The notes: a model not told the origin generated them from the sequence alone. 38,022 nucleotides of DNA from Deltaproteobacteria bacterium (GCA_030262895.1 JAJSZW010000022.1:1-38022); one strand, 5' to 3'; numbered from the stretch's first letter, positions 16,541 to 23,982 are shown. Program-made: numbers and translations.

Positions 16541-16747
16541 ATGGTCATGAGCGACCAGGCTGGCCGTCCTGTTCGAGGATTCGCCCGACAAGCTGCCATG
16601 CCAGGATCGGTCATTCTGACCAGCGGATGGAAGGGCTACGATACTCTCTCTCACTGCGGCTACACCCGAAAGAAAACCGTGCTTTCTGACTCCGGTGACC
16701 CAGCACATGTTGCCTTGCCTGCTGTCCATTATGTGTGGCTTCCCTAA
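16541..16747 (+). mobile_element. IS1595 (ISXO2-like) transposase fragment
   Basis: The frame contains SVILTSGWKGYDTLSHCGYT followed by RKKTVLSDSGDPAHVALPAV and HYV. This is the part of the ISXO2-like DDE domain around the second catalytic aspartate (D-x-W-x-GY, here S-G-W-K-G-Y) and the H/P-x-VH segment before the glutamate. Only about 65 codons remain, ending abruptly at 16747; the catalytic aspartate position reads serine. It is a dead fragment. Confidence 0.75.
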
Positions 16748-16819
16748 AGGGGGTCTGTCCCTATCATTCCTAATTATTTTACTATTTTTTATCATTTCTG
16801 GACAGATGAGGGTATGATA

Positions 16820-17206
16820 ATGTTAAGGCTGAACAAAAGCAAATCGTTAACTTTAATGACCTTTACGGTGGTAATGGTCATGATGTCGGTCTTTTTTTCA
16901 ATTACTACAGAGGCAGCAAGTCTCAATTGTTCTTCACGCACAACCCTTGAAGAGCTGTTCGACTGTATCAAAGCCCAGATGCGCCTCAGAGACGATGGCT
17001 ATACTGCCCCCACCGCCCAGCAACTGGCAGACCTGCGTATCGTGATGGGACAGATGCTGGACAGCCAGACCACCGTTACCATGCCCTCCAGCATCTCCGG
17101 CATCATGGAGTTTCAAAGATTTATTGATTCCGACAACGGCGAGACATATTCCGTTCTCATGGAGGTGGAAGATGCTGACAGGACTCCGAATGCGGGACGT
17201 CCATAA
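16820..17206 (+). pseudogene. Truncated second copy of the FN3 secreted-protein gene
   Basis: About 120 codons nearly identical to the start of the gene at 20192 (LRLNKSKSLTLMTFTVVMVM, signal peptide, then LEELFDCIKAQMRLRDDGYT and VTMPSSISGIMEFQRFIDSD). The match stops at VEDAD near 17180; the frame then runs into a 23-bp inverted repeat and ends at 17206. The later part of the protein and the two FN3 domains are absent. GAGGG lies before the ATG, so the stub could still be expressed as a short secreted peptide. Confidence 0.85.
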
Positions 17207-17257
17207 ATAAGTAAATCATGCGTAAAAGATAGTCATTTACTTATTTATGGACGTCCC
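17194..17257. repeat. Perfect 23-bp inverted repeat with 18-nt loop
   Basis: GGGACGTCCATAAATAAGTA... at 17194-17216 and its exact complement at 17235-17257. It contains the stop codon of the truncated gene and lies at the junction between two duplicated blocks. The GGGACGT ends resemble those of the RAYT-type elements at 22706 and 25416 but the interior differs. A second copy of the short motif CGTCCCGGATATTTCC follows immediately. Confidence 0.85.
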
Positions 17258-17287
17258 GGATATTTCCAACGTCCCGGATATTTCCAA

Positions 17288-17391
17288 GCTGATAGAATCA
17301 GTTCCAACTCTTCCCGGATGGCCTGAGGGGAGAACTGTGTGCTTTGGCTCCCCGGGGTTGCCGGTTCAGGATGCGGTTTGGAAGAACTCAT
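17288..17391 (-). pseudogene. Truncated second copy of the TPR-protein gene start
   Basis: From the ATG at 17391 the frame reads SSSKPHPEPATPGSQSTQFS then PQAIREELELILS, against SSSKPHPEPATPGSKSTRFS and PQAIREELERILS in the intact gene at 4816-6477. After about 33 codons the similarity ends in a short tandem repeat (KYPGRW). It is a remnant of a second divergent TPR/secreted-protein module. Confidence 0.85.
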
Positions 17392-17416
17392 CAGGAGATA
17401 TCCTTGCTTTGCTTAA

Positions 17417-17595
17417 GGGCTCGGTCAAAAACAACTTGGTAGAATTTGCGCCCGAATTTGCCGTAGATTTAATCGATCTAATTGAGCAAAACCTCAGGAA
17501 TAGCGAGCTATTTCGAGGACTTTTGCGATTGAAGATCGGTTAAAGATATGGTGAAGTCGGGATGCAAAAATGCCAAGTTATTTTTGACCGAGCCC
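17417..17595. mobile_element. 179-bp non-autonomous element with TAA target duplication
   Basis: The ends GGGCTCGGTCAAAAA (17417-17431) and TTTTTGACCGAGCCC (17581-17595) are exact complements, and the similarity continues to about 23 bp (AACTTGG on both). TAA flanks both sides (17414-17416, 17596-17598). The uninterrupted homologous sequence exists at 6490-6505, where the same junction reads gctcaaggcag, so this copy of the duplicated region was interrupted after duplication. No transposase is encoded. Confidence 0.88.
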
Positions 17596-17598
17596 TAA

Positions 17599-17800
17599 GG
17601 CATTAACGAGTAAAACCTGCTTGTTACGTAACGATTAGGTAACATGCTACCTCCATGTTACTTCTCATTTCCCGCAAACTTCCTTAATTTATTATTAAGT
17701 TTAGGAGTGTAAATTTATTCTTATTGAAGACAAGCTGTCGTTTACCATTCGCCCCAGCAGAGACGGTTTTTGGAGTAAAGCCCAGATTCCGAAAAAAATC
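17599..17800. repeat. Duplicated upstream region, copy 2
   Basis: A continuation of the duplicated block that includes 6500-6736: it has the gttacgtaac palindrome, the GGTAACATGCTACCTCCATG segment and the tract ending in cagattccgaaaaaaatc. Similarity fades around 17800, before the start of the exported-protein gene at 17899. Confidence 0.75.
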
Positions 17801-17898
17801 TATCTTTATCTATTATATTCTGCACGGCTGTAGACTGGGGGCGAAATAAAATATCTAACCCTTGCTATTGTTATATAAAAACAAAAAGGAGATTAATT

Positions 17899-18423
17899 AT
17901 GAGGAACAAAGGAATTCTATCGTTTTTTGTGCTCTTGACCCTGGCAGTTATCCTGGCAATGCCGGGTCAGAGTGAGGCTTTTGATGCAAAGTTTGTAGGT
18001 ACGTACTTTGCTGCCGGCGAAACCGGCGTAATCGGCGAAGACCCGGTAGACAGTTCGCTTATTGTTACAATTAACAAAGACGGTAATTGCAGTGTCATTT
18101 ATTCGATACAAGGCACAACTTTGTTTGGAGACGCGTTTACCGACGAACAAGGCGTGTGTAACCAAACCGGATCTGGTGAGCTTTCATGCAAAATGCTTGC
18201 TTTTGACTATTTGCCTCCTTGCAAAGCACGCCCTGATGGAGAAGTCCTTGCCAACACCGTAGACAACTTTGTTATCACGTTCGATTCCGGATTCCAAGAA
18301 ATCAGCATAACGGCATCTGGTATGGGTTATCCTCCGGACGTGAATCCGCTTGATCCCGGCGGTGCAACACCTGTCTTTGAGTTTGCCGGCAGCTTCGAAG
18401 GAGAATGCGTTACAGTCCCCTGA
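17899..18423 (+). CDS. Small exported protein of unknown function
   Basis: A 174-residue protein with a signal peptide (ILSFFVLLTLAVILAMPG, cleavage near GQSEA). The mature part is predicted beta-rich: KFVGTYFAAGETGVIGED, SLIVTINKDGNCSVIYSIQG, GSGELSCKMLAFDYLPPC, NFVITFDSGFQEISITASG, PVFEFAGSFEGEC. Cysteines in NCS, VCN, SCK, PCK and ECV could pair. No family was recognised, although the general layout resembles the exported protein at 15747 (small, all-beta, G-x-Y/W start, terminal Cys). AAAAAGGAGATT precedes the ATG. It occupies the place next to a truncated TPR gene that the peptidase operon occupies next to the intact one. Confidence 0.7.
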   Translation: MRNKGILSFFVLLTLAVILAMPGQSEAFDAKFVGTYFAAGETGVIGEDPVDSSLIVTINKDGNCSVIYSIQGTTLFGDAFTDEQGVCNQTGSGELSCKMLAFDYLPPCKARPDGEVLANTVDNFVITFDSGFQEISITASGMGYPPDVNPLDPGGATPVFEFAGSFEGECVTVP

Positions 18424-18480
18424 ACCTCGGCATAGAGTGATACTCTGAAGCCGATACTTGGTATAATAGCAGCGGGTTAG

Positions 18481-18570
18481 TTCTATTTTGTCACATTAGG
18501 TCGTAACTTATTGAAAATATTAATTCAATCCCCCTCCCCCTTGCGGGGGAGCATTAGGGGGGTGATCAGC
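18481..18570. repeat. Inverted copy of the 6940-6985 segment plus a CCCCC/GGGGG hairpin
   Basis: 18481-18525 is the reverse complement, with few changes, of 6940-6985 (the sequence just before the secreted-protein gene at 6991). It is followed at about 18528-18566 by a C-run/G-run hairpin. Immediately after that comes the truncated direct copy of the same secreted gene, so the block was partly inverted during duplication. Confidence 0.65.
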
Positions 18571-18601
18571 TTGAAAAAGTGTAAACTACCTTTTGGCTCT
18601 T

Positions 18602-18781
18602 ATGACGGAATCAACCGACTTGACGAGGATTTTTGCTGTTGTCACGGTACTGACACTAATAATATATGCTGATCCAGGCACAGCAGATGGCGGGTCTGCT
18701 GAAGACACAGCTCTTGTGAATCTTCCTGTTGAAGAGATAGCAGATGAGTTCAAAAAGATACGCGGTACAAGAGGTCATTGA
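18602..18781 (+). pseudogene. Truncated copy of the small secreted protein at 6991
   Basis: About 59 codons (TESTDLTRIFAVVTVLTLII then YADPGTADGGSAEDTAL and EEIADEFKKIRGTRGH) nearly identical to the first 60 residues of the protein at 6991-7494, with a stop at 18779-18781. The remaining 100 residues are missing; sequence of another gene begins directly afterwards. Confidence 0.85.
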
Positions 18782-19010
18782 ACCTGGTGAGGATTTTTGG
18801 GTACAGTATTATGACGGCTCAACCTAGCATACGGTAGCAACCTATGTCTGTGGCGCTGATTTTAACAATGGAGAATTCTACAACAAAACCATATACATTG
18901 ATGAAGTGAACTATGCTTTTCCAGCAGATATGAAAATCAAATTCATGTGTGATGCCAGTGATAACAGAGATGACGTTTACATCGATGAGATAAGGCTGTC
19001 GGCCAAGTAA
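18782..19010 (+). pseudogene. C-terminal beta-sandwich fragment of an exported hydrolase, with in-frame TAG
   Basis: The frame reads PGEDFWVQYYDGST, a TAG at 18825-18827, then HTVATYVCGADFNNGEFYNK and later DASDNRDDVYIDEIRLSAK, ending at 19008. This looks like the C-terminal jelly-roll domain often found at the end of secreted bacterial peptidases, where the stop position is normally tryptophan (GSTWHTVATY-like). Its own N-terminal part is not in the window. Confidence 0.65.
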
Positions 19011-19145
19011 GACTCATTAATTTCTCTAACATTCGGCAATGAGAGAGGGGGTGGTTGAAATGAATGTTTAGAAAGCACAATGTGCGGCGGAAAACCATTT
19101 TCACCCTAACCGAGGGGCTTAGCCCTCTAACAAAGGAGAACAGTT

Positions 19146-20045
19146 ATGCCAAAATGTGTGATGACGTATCTGACAATCTTAAGCGTTGCCATGTCGCTCG
19201 TAGCGTCAGCAGCTGGTGCTGCTGACTACGAATTCGAAACGCTTGTCATCCCGGGTGTTGCACCGGTTGCTCAGAATATCAACAATCAGGGGCAGATCGT
19301 GGGGGGCTACACCGATGCCTCAGGCGCTTCCCGCGGGTTTCTTATCGATGACGGCGTCTTTACACCTATCGCCTTCCCTGGAGCTGATAGGACCGTTGCC
19401 AACAGTATCAATGAGGAGAATACCATCGTCGGCCGTTTTATTGTCGACGACGAGACCCATGGATGGATCCTTAAAAATGGCCATTTTACTCAGATTGACT
19501 TTCCCGGCGCGGATCACAGTTGGGCCTTTGACATCAACAACCGAGGCGACATCGTGGGCAACTGGTGTGAGGATGACGAGATCCCCCTTTGCCAGTTCAA
19601 CCTCAATGATGAAGTATTGCACGGCTGGCTAATGAACAATGACGGATTTGCCTCTATCGACTTCCCAGAGGCTGCGCATACGTTTGGTCTCGGCATCAAT
19701 GAGCATGGCGAGGTAGTGGGACAATATTATGACATTGATCTTGTTGGGTTTGGATATAAGCGCGATGCGGACGGGGTCTATCACACTATTGATGTACCCG
19801 GCGCAATCGAATCCGAGGCACATCGGATCAACACCAGAGGAGACGTTGCGGGGCTCTATTTCACGCCAGAAGGGGGCATCCACGGCTACTTGATGGATAT
19901 GGACGGTGGCTTGGTCACCATCGATTTTCCCGATGCTGCCCACACTGCTGTTTTGGGCATGAACGACCACGGCGACGTGGTGGGGATTTATTTCGACGCC
20001 GACTTCAATAATCAGTCCGCCTTCATTGGGAACCGCGTCGAGTAG
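19146..20045 (+). CDS. Secreted HAF-repeat protein
   Basis: A 299-residue exported protein with a signal peptide (MTYLTILSVAMSLVASAAG, cleavage near AGAA). The rest is six repeats of about 40-45 residues of the HAF type (IN-x2-G-x-IVG-x-Y-x-D ... G-x-L-x-DG-x-F-x-x-IDFPGA). Examples are INNQGQIVGGYTD, INEENTIVGRFIV, INNRGDIVGNW, INEHGEVVGQYYD, INTRGDVAGLYF and MNDHGDVVGIYFD. Such proteins are predicted to be beta-propeller-like extracellular proteins; no enzymatic function is established. An AAAGGAGAAC ribosome-binding site precedes the ATG, and a GAGGGGCTTAGCCCTC hairpin (19110-19125) lies just before it. Confidence 0.85.
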   Translation: MPKCVMTYLTILSVAMSLVASAAGAADYEFETLVIPGVAPVAQNINNQGQIVGGYTDASGASRGFLIDDGVFTPIAFPGADRTVANSINEENTIVGRFIVDDETHGWILKNGHFTQIDFPGADHSWAFDINNRGDIVGNWCEDDEIPLCQFNLNDEVLHGWLMNNDGFASIDFPEAAHTFGLGINEHGEVVGQYYDIDLVGFGYKRDADGVYHTIDVPGAIESEAHRINTRGDVAGLYFTPEGGIHGYLMDMDGGLVTIDFPDAAHTAVLGMNDHGDVVGIYFDADFNNQSAFIGNRVE

Positions 20046-20070
20046 CAACAGGAAAGTCGATTCCAGAGCA

Positions 20071-20140
20071 GACAGGGGTTAGTATCTTCATTCTTGACAA
20101 CGATAATCCGTGTGTGAAGAATGAAGACCTTACCCCTGTC
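20071..20140. repeat. 24-bp imperfect inverted repeat after the HAF gene
   Basis: GACAGGGGTTAGTATCTTCA (from 20071) pairs with TGAAGACCTTACCCCTGTC (to 20140), with arms of about 24 bp and a 20-nt loop that itself carries TTGACAACG. It is a repeat-element remnant; it may also stop transcription between the HAF and FN3 genes. Confidence 0.7.
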
Positions 20141-20191
20141 CTTGTTCCCTGTCCTTGTTCTTGTATCCTTGGAATAAAGGAGGTTATGATA

Positions 20192-21766
20192 ATGTTAAGG
20201 CTAAACAAAAGCAAATCGTTAACTTTAATGACCTTTACGGTGGTAATGGTCATGATGTCGGTCTTTTTTTCAATTACTACAGAGGCAGCAGTTCTCAATT
20301 GTTCTTCACGCACGACCCTTGAAGAGCTGTTCGACTGTATCAAAGCCCAGATGCGCCTCAGAGACGATGGCTATACTGCCCCCACGGCCCAGCAACTGGA
20401 AGACCTGCGTACCGTGATGGGACAGATGCTGGACGGCCAGACCATCGTTACCTTGCCCTCCAGCATCTCCGGCATCATGGAGTTTCAAAGATTTATTGAT
20501 TCCGACAACAGCGAAACATATTCCCTACTCATGGAGGTGGAAGATGCTGACAGCGATGGGATGATTGACCTGGGATTCGGGACCTTCATCGTATACAACG
20601 AGGCGGATAATGAGTTGAATATCGCTTCTCCTCACCCTGCCTATGACCTTAACACCGGGTATGAAAGCATCAGGATATTCAAATATACGTCTTCACGAAG
20701 TTTTTCCATGGCAGGTACCCACCGCTATGCCGGCAGCACCACCAGCCCCTGCCAGTCGAGCTACAAGATATCCGATGCCGCCCACAATGACGACTGCATG
20801 TTCTTTGGCGCCACCCAGGAGTTGGTGGACTATTACACCAGCACTGTATGGTACCAAATCCAATATCACGGGATGGGCATCGACTCCTGTGGAAATACCG
20901 ATGTCTTTATATCCCACGGAGAGTACCTGCTTACACCGCCCCAGGGAGACATCGTTTACACCTTTAAAGACAACGTGCTGGCATATAATCCCGTCTGGAA
21001 TGTGGAGGTAGATGGCGAAAGCAGTTGTTATTTGGACGGCGGCAGCAACACATCGGGAAGACTTATCAACGGTGTCCCTGCCGGCCAGGTATGTGATACC
21101 GCTGCATCGAACTACGGTGAAACCTTCATCCATATCGAACAGAAAATAGACTGCCGTGACGCTTCCGACTGGATAGATGCTGTAAACGACACCTTTGGCT
21201 CAGGTGTCGCCCCTGATTCTCCGAGTGATTTAATCGCTTTTGCCTATGCATGTGATCAGATGGATCCCTCCTGGCAGGATAACTCCGACAATGAAACCCA
21301 GTTCCGCATCGAAAGAAGCAGCAATGGCAGTGATTATACCGAGATAGATTCAGTAGGAGCAGATATTACCTCATACAGTGACACCACAGTGGCAGAAAAT
21401 ACAACTTATTGGTACCGGGTAAGGGCTTACAATTCCTATGGATATTCCGACTATTCCAATGCAGACAGTGATACAACCCCTGTATGTCCCCCTTTACCTC
21501 CTGCCGCACCTACTAGCCTGAAGGCTAAATCACGAAAATATTCAGTGGATTTTACCTGGACAGATAATTCTAATAATGAAGACGGATTCAAAATTTATAG
21601 AGGTGACAGCCCCTCAACACTTACCTTGATAGACACTGTTGGACCCAACACAACTTCCTACGAGGATACAGGGCTAACTCGCAAAACCGTCTACTATTAT
21701 CAAGTATGTGCCTACAATGCCGAGGGTGAAGGTTGTTCTGCAATAATAGAAACAAAGACGAAATAG
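20192..21766 (+). CDS. Secreted protein with two C-terminal fibronectin type III domains
   Basis: A 524-residue protein from the ATG at 20192, chosen because AAAGGAGGT (20177-20185) is 7 nt upstream; an earlier ATG at 20186 is too close to it. A hydrophobic signal segment (LTLMTFTVVMVMMSVFF) is followed by an alpha-helical N-terminal part (LEELFDCIKAQMRLRDDGYT). A beta-rich central domain of unknown type comes next (DLGFGTFIVYNEADNELNIA, SFSMAGTHRYAGST, FISHGEYLLTPPQGD). Two FN3 domains at about 341-430 and 437-524 follow (PSWQDNSDNETQFRIERS, ...YWYRVRAYNSYGYSDYSN; FTWTDNSNNEDGFKIYRG, ...YYYQVCAYNAEGEG). FN3 domains suggest adhesion or polysaccharide binding. A truncated copy of its start is at 16820. 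Confidence 0.85.
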   Translation: MLRLNKSKSLTLMTFTVVMVMMSVFFSITTEAAVLNCSSRTTLEELFDCIKAQMRLRDDGYTAPTAQQLEDLRTVMGQMLDGQTIVTLPSSISGIMEFQRFIDSDNSETYSLLMEVEDADSDGMIDLGFGTFIVYNEADNELNIASPHPAYDLNTGYESIRIFKYTSSRSFSMAGTHRYAGSTTSPCQSSYKISDAAHNDDCMFFGATQELVDYYTSTVWYQIQYHGMGIDSCGNTDVFISHGEYLLTPPQGDIVYTFKDNVLAYNPVWNVEVDGESSCYLDGGSNTSGRLINGVPAGQVCDTAASNYGETFIHIEQKIDCRDASDWIDAVNDTFGSGVAPDSPSDLIAFAYACDQMDPSWQDNSDNETQFRIERSSNGSDYTEIDSVGADITSYSDTTVAENTTYWYRVRAYNSYGYSDYSNADSDTTPVCPPLPPAAPTSLKAKSRKYSVDFTWTDNSNNEDGFKIYRGDSPSTLTLIDTVGPNTTSYEDTGLTRKTVYYYQVCAYNAEGEGCSAIIETKTK

Positions 21767-21780
21767 AGTAGATAACCAAC

Positions 21781-21899
21781 AGAGTCGCATCTTAATTATT
21801 TACTATTCAATATCGAGCGTCGAATCCTTGCAATCTGCCTGACTTTCTCGAATTCGCCTTTCGATCGTTGTCAATAATTATTATTTAAGATGCGACCCC
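21781..21899. repeat. Palindromic element with GTCGCATCTTAA ends
   Basis: AGTCGCATCTTAATTATT at 21783-21800 and AATAATTATTATTTAAGATG plus CGACCCC at 21873-21899 are complementary ends of a 119-bp element lying between the FN3 gene and the TenA-like gene. It is non-coding and probably a RAYT-mobilised palindrome. Confidence 0.75.
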
Positions 21900-21943
21900 G
21901 TTGTTCCCTAAAAACCCGTGTTTGCAAAGAAAGGGGTAAAACC

Positions 21944-22705
21944 ATGAGCGAGAAAAAACACATCGGATTTCTCCTGATCGGTGTTCTGATAACAGGCATA
22001 ATGGTGCCTGCCGTTTTGGCCGCTGCTGATGATACGATAACAGCGCTTGAGCTTGTTGCCGACATTCGCGAAGATTTGAAGGAGATTGACGACCAGATTC
22101 GGAACCATAGATATCTTAGTGATCTTCAGAAAGGAAAGGTCTCTGTAGAAGCGCTTAGAGCGTTTCCTGGGCATCAATATCATACCGTGTTGAGTGATCT
22201 TCGGTCTATGGCTCTATTTGTTCAGCGGTTTGGCAACGACCCTACGGCCCGTTCCTTTTTGAATGGAGTTCTTCAAGGCGAGTTTGCAGCTATAGAGGGC
22301 ATCGCTGTGTTGGCTCTAAAATTAGGGATGACTGAAGCTGATCTAAAAAAATATGAAGTCACCCCTGAAGGGTTCGGCTATGCCACATATATGGCCTGGC
22401 AGTCCGTGTATGCGTCACCCGCAGAAATTGTCTGCGGCCTCTTGGTAAACTTTCCGGCATGGGGATATAACTGTGGTCAGATGAGCAAGGCGCTTCGGGA
22501 TGAATACGGATTTTCCGAACAGGATACGGTCTTTTTGGACAGCTTTGCCAACATGCCTTCCTTTGAGGACGTTGCTATAGAAATTATCCAAGACGGATTG
22601 AACCAGGGCGTTACCCCCGAAGAAATTCATCGTTCCGCCCGTCTGTTCCAGGCTTATGAAAAAATGTTTTGGGATGCCATGGCTACAATTGCAGGGATAA
22701 CATAA
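21944..22705 (+). CDS. Exported TenA/PqqC-like (haem-oxygenase fold) protein
   Basis: A 253-residue protein. AAAGGGG (21929-21936) sets the ATG at 21944. The N-terminus EKKHIGFLLIGVLITGIMVP followed by AVLAAAD is a signal peptide with an AxA cleavage site. The mature part is all-helical with the look of the TenA/THI-4/PqqC family: HQYHTVLSDLRSMALFVQRF, GEFAAIEGIAVLALKLGMTE, YATYMAWQSVYASPAEIVCG, ALRDEYGFSEQDTVFLDSFA. TenA proteins are thiaminases or aminohydrolases in the cytoplasm, and PqqC completes PQQ; export is unusual for the family. The catalytic cysteine of thiaminase II cannot be placed with confidence (C187 or C199 region). The substrate is unknown. Confidence 0.65.
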   Translation: MSEKKHIGFLLIGVLITGIMVPAVLAAADDTITALELVADIREDLKEIDDQIRNHRYLSDLQKGKVSVEALRAFPGHQYHTVLSDLRSMALFVQRFGNDPTARSFLNGVLQGEFAAIEGIAVLALKLGMTEADLKKYEVTPEGFGYATYMAWQSVYASPAEIVCGLLVNFPAWGYNCGQMSKALRDEYGFSEQDTVFLDSFANMPSFEDVAIEIIQDGLNQGVTPEEIHRSARLFQAYEKMFWDAMATIAGIT

Positions 22706-22938
22706 GGGACGTACATTAGTTTATAAGTTAACGGAGTACTTAAACTATGATATCTGCTTTGCATGCCACGCCAATCAAGAATAGATGCGCCGGGTGCGCT
22801 TCATCATATTATTGCCAGAGGTATAGAACGCAAAAGGATATTTACGTAAAACCCAAACAGCCTGTTTTTCCTGGGCGCTGCTTCCAAACAATTACTTGTT
22901 AAAAGCTTAACAGTAACTCATAAACTAATGTACGTCCC
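22706..22938. mobile_element. RAYT-type element remnant with GGGACGTACATTAG inverted ends
   Basis: The left end GGGACGTACATTAGTTTATA (from 22706) and the right end ...ATAAACTAATGTACGTCCC (to 22938) are complementary over about 23 bp. Between them lie only the first 28 codons of the transposase and its last non-coding stretch, so it is an internally deleted, non-autonomous copy. The left end starts directly after the stop codon of the TenA-like gene. Right-end sequence matches 12315-12360 and left-end sequence matches 25416-25455. Confidence 0.85.
22763..22849 (+). pseudogene. RAYT transposase N-terminal fragment
   Basis: ATG at 22763 then PRQSRIDAPGALHHIIARGI and ERKRIFT, stop at 22847. This is the start of Y1 (IS200-like/RAYT) transposases, with the first strand and the H-x2-xRG-x2-R/K-x2-IF motif. 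The catalytic HUH and tyrosine regions are missing. Confidence 0.85.
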
Positions 22939-22962
22939 GAAAGACGTCCCCGAAAGACGTCC

Positions 22963-23100
22963 CCGTCCCGAAAGATAGGACGAAAACGTCACGTTCGCGC
23001 GGAGTCAGAGCTTCAGCACACTGCTGGATCTCTGATAGTTCCACTTTTTCCCGTCTTATTCGCGTTTGCTGCTTGATGGCTTTGTAAATGGAGGAGGTAC
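22963..23100 (-). pseudogene. FixJ/LuxR-type response regulator fragment
   Basis: Reading leftward from about 23100, the frame gives SIYKAIKQQTRIRREKVEL then SEIQQCAEALTPRERDVFVL. This is the linker and start of the LuxR-type DNA-binding domain (LTPRE-R-x-V motif) of a FixJ-like regulator. It ends in repeated GACGTCCCC/GAAAGACGT units of the adjacent element. The receiver domain and most of the HTH are lost. Confidence 0.65.
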
Positions 23101-23197
23101 TGGTCGTTAAATGGCTTGGTTAGAAAATCTATCGCTGGTCGGTACCGTGAACTTGAAGATTAAGATGCGAAAATGTGAAGTTATTTCGTCCCCGTTC

Positions 23198-23533
23198 CTA
23201 AGCCTTGGCAGGAGTTGTATCTTTGTCGAGATTTTCAAACTGAGCAATGTTTACATCTCCTTCTGGAAATCGGGCCACTATTTCCAGGTTTCCGCCCATA
23301 GCTTTTACGTAGGTGCGCAGGGTGCTTATGTACATATCGGTGCGACGTTCCAGTTTGGAAATCGAGGCCTGTTTTACACGCAATATTTTTGCCATCTGTT
23401 CCTGAGTTAGAGAACGTGCTTGACGCAATTCTTGGAGAGGCATTTCTTCCAGCATTTTGCGTGTTTTTGCTTTGACTCGTCTTTGTGCTTCCGGTGACAT
23501 TTTGTTACGGAGCAACTTAAAGGGCTTAGCCAT
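23198..23533 (-). CDS. Xre/HigA-type antitoxin
   Basis: A 111-residue protein (from the ATG at 23533, 9 nt after GAGAGG; an upstream ATG at 23542 is adjacent to the SD). An N-terminal basic extension (KPFKLLRNKMSPEAQRRVKA) is followed by an XRE-type helix-turn-helix: LQELRQARSLTQEQMAKILR, VKQASISKLERRTDMYISTL, then RTYVKAMGGNLEIVARFPEG, as in HigA-like antitoxins of the RelE/HigB superfamily. Its gene overlaps the toxin gene upstream by 8 bp. It should neutralise the toxin and repress the operon. Confidence 0.88.
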   Translation of the reverse strand: MAKPFKLLRNKMSPEAQRRVKAKTRKMLEEMPLQELRQARSLTQEQMAKILRVKQASISKLERRTDMYISTLRTYVKAMGGNLEIVARFPEGDVNIAQFENLDKDTTPAKA

Positions 23534-23891
23534 AATTCTCATCCTCTCTTTTTAAAATTTTTAAATGTTCAGTGAAAAGTCTGTCTGCTATTGGAATCAT
23601 TTTATCGTACCATTTCTCATCACCCGTTTTCTTGCCCCCGATCACGAGTATTGCCGTTCGCCTTGGGTCGAAGGCATACAAAACCCGGTAAGGTTTCCCT
23701 TTGTGTTGGACTCTTAACTCGCGCATTTGTCCCACTTTTGAGCCCTTGGCGTCCGAGGAGTAAGGATACGGAAGCGTAGTACCTTTTGCTTCCAGCAAAC
23801 TCACAATTGCTGCGACATCTTCCTGCTCTCCCTCGGTTAGAGTATTCCACCACTCGCCAAAATCATCAGTGTATTCAACATCCCATGCCAT
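23526..23891 (-). CDS. RelE/HigB-type (Gp49-like) toxin
   Basis: A 121-residue protein (from the ATG at 23891: AWDVEYTDDFGEWWNTLTEG). It has the phage Gp49-like/HigB features: DDFGEWWNTLTEGEQEDVAA, YPYSSDAKGSKVGQMRELRV, KGKPYRVLYAFDPRRTAILV and GGKKTGDEKWYDKMIPIADR. R (RELRV), R (PYRVLYAFD) and the K-K/T-G region correspond to the RNase active site of ribosome-dependent mRNA interferases. Toxin-first gene order is normal for higBA. The longer reading frame to 23972 is not supported: the family starts at this Met and no SD is seen farther up. Confidence 0.88.
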   Translation of the reverse strand: MAWDVEYTDDFGEWWNTLTEGEQEDVAAIVSLLEAKGTTLPYPYSSDAKGSKVGQMRELRVQHKGKPYRVLYAFDPRRTAILVIGGKKTGDEKWYDKMIPIADRLFTEHLKILKREDENYG

Positions 23892-23982
23892 GGAAAGAAT
23901 ATAGCCCGGATGGAATAATTTGTCAAGTAGAGTGAGATGGCGAAAAGTGTCCCGCCTTAAGTTGGTAGCCAAATTAACCAGC

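Noticed and set aside
17247..17543. Open reading frame of 98 codons on the plus strand
   Set aside because: It runs antisense through the TPR gene remnant and into the 179-bp inserted element; it is a chimera created by the insertion, with no SD.
23111..23410. Open reading frame of 99 codons on the plus strand
   Set aside because: Antisense to the HigA-like antitoxin gene and without a family match or SD.
23892..23972. N-terminal extension of the HigB-like toxin
   Set aside because: The family begins at the Met at 23891 (AWDVEY); the upstream part has no SD and no similarity.
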